From: Selenomonadaceae bacterium
Lineage (GTDB): Bacteria > Bacillota > Negativicutes > Selenomonadales > Selenomonadaceae
DNA: 5,273 nt
NCBI GenBank assembly: GCA_017390245.1
Contig: JAFPCE010000167.1
Span: 1-5,273, forward strand
Direction of reading: 5' to 3'
Under the pieces are notes generated by a model. That model did no database searches. It was not told the DNA's origin and saw nothing but the letters and a program-made list of their open reading frames with translations. Both the position numbers and the translations under genes were made by a program. This document shows positions 5,208 through 5,273 of the stretch, in pieces. Within the stretch, counting starts at the first letter, position 1. The number at the start of each line of letters is the position of its first letter.

Positions 5208-5273
5208 ATGACATCTTTAGAGTTGGCCAATGCCATTGCTGATGCAGCATCTGATAAGAAGGCCAGAGATATC
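5208..5273 (+). CDS. rsfS: Ribosomal silencing factor RsfS, N-terminal fragment cut by window edge
   Basis: Only the first 22 codons are present (MTSLELANAIADAASDKKAR then DI), and the frame is open to the window edge. RsfS (YbeB/DUF143 family) binds ribosomal protein L14 (uL14) on the large subunit and blocks joining with the small subunit when nutrients run low. The fragment has the family's opening: a short amphipathic helix rich in Leu and Ala, then KKARDI in the position of the usual KKAEDI that leads into the first beta strand. Location directly after nadD, yqeK and an LCP gene is the expected place in Firmicutes and is a large part of the support. Starting at 5199 instead would add three residues. 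Because most of the protein is outside the window, the call depends on both the short match and the context. Confidence 0.8.
   Translation, partial: MTSLELANAIADAASDKKARDI

Overview
The window is a compact run of seven genes, all on the + strand, with roughly even base composition. Amino-acid, cofactor, nucleotide-signalling, envelope and ribosome genes follow one another in the order proB, proA, a small membrane-protein ORF, nadD, yqeK, an LCP (LytR-CpsA-Psr) family gene and the start of rsfS. The nadD-yqeK-LCP-rsfS block is typical of Firmicutes. Joined to proBA it most resembles Negativicutes (Selenomonas/Veillonella relatives), but that placement rests on remembered gene order and codon style, not on a search.

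Region by region: 1-38 is a short leader with a purine-rich ribosome binding site. 39-1172 is proB, glutamate 5-kinase with a C-terminal PUA domain. 1173-1294 is an AT-rich gap with a strong extended -10 promoter, a GC-rich hairpin followed by a T-rich run, and the proA ribosome binding site. 1295-2557 is proA, glutamate-5-semialdehyde dehydrogenase. 2558-2644 holds short direct repeats that begin at the proA stop codon. 2645-2815 is a 56-residue ORF predicted to encode a single-span membrane protein. 2833-3474 is nadD, 3520-4107 yqeK, and 4157-5167 an LCP-family membrane protein with non-standard residues in its signature motifs. From about 5208 to the window edge is the start of rsfS.

ProB and ProA catalyse the first two steps of proline synthesis from glutamate; ProC is not in the window. 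NadD makes the dinucleotide precursor of NAD. YqeK is expected to hydrolyse Ap4A, LCP proteins transfer glycopolymers in the cell envelope, and RsfS silences ribosomes on starvation. The gaps between proA and rsfS contain no convincing terminator, so one read-through transcript is likely, topped up by internal promoters before proA and probably at the end of nadD.

This is mainly an ordinary housekeeping cluster, and I see no mobile element, CRISPR array or defence system. The points worth a second look are the small membrane-protein ORF, the overlapping mini-ORF repeats after proA, the leader hairpin before proA, and the altered motifs in the LCP protein and in the ProB feedback region.
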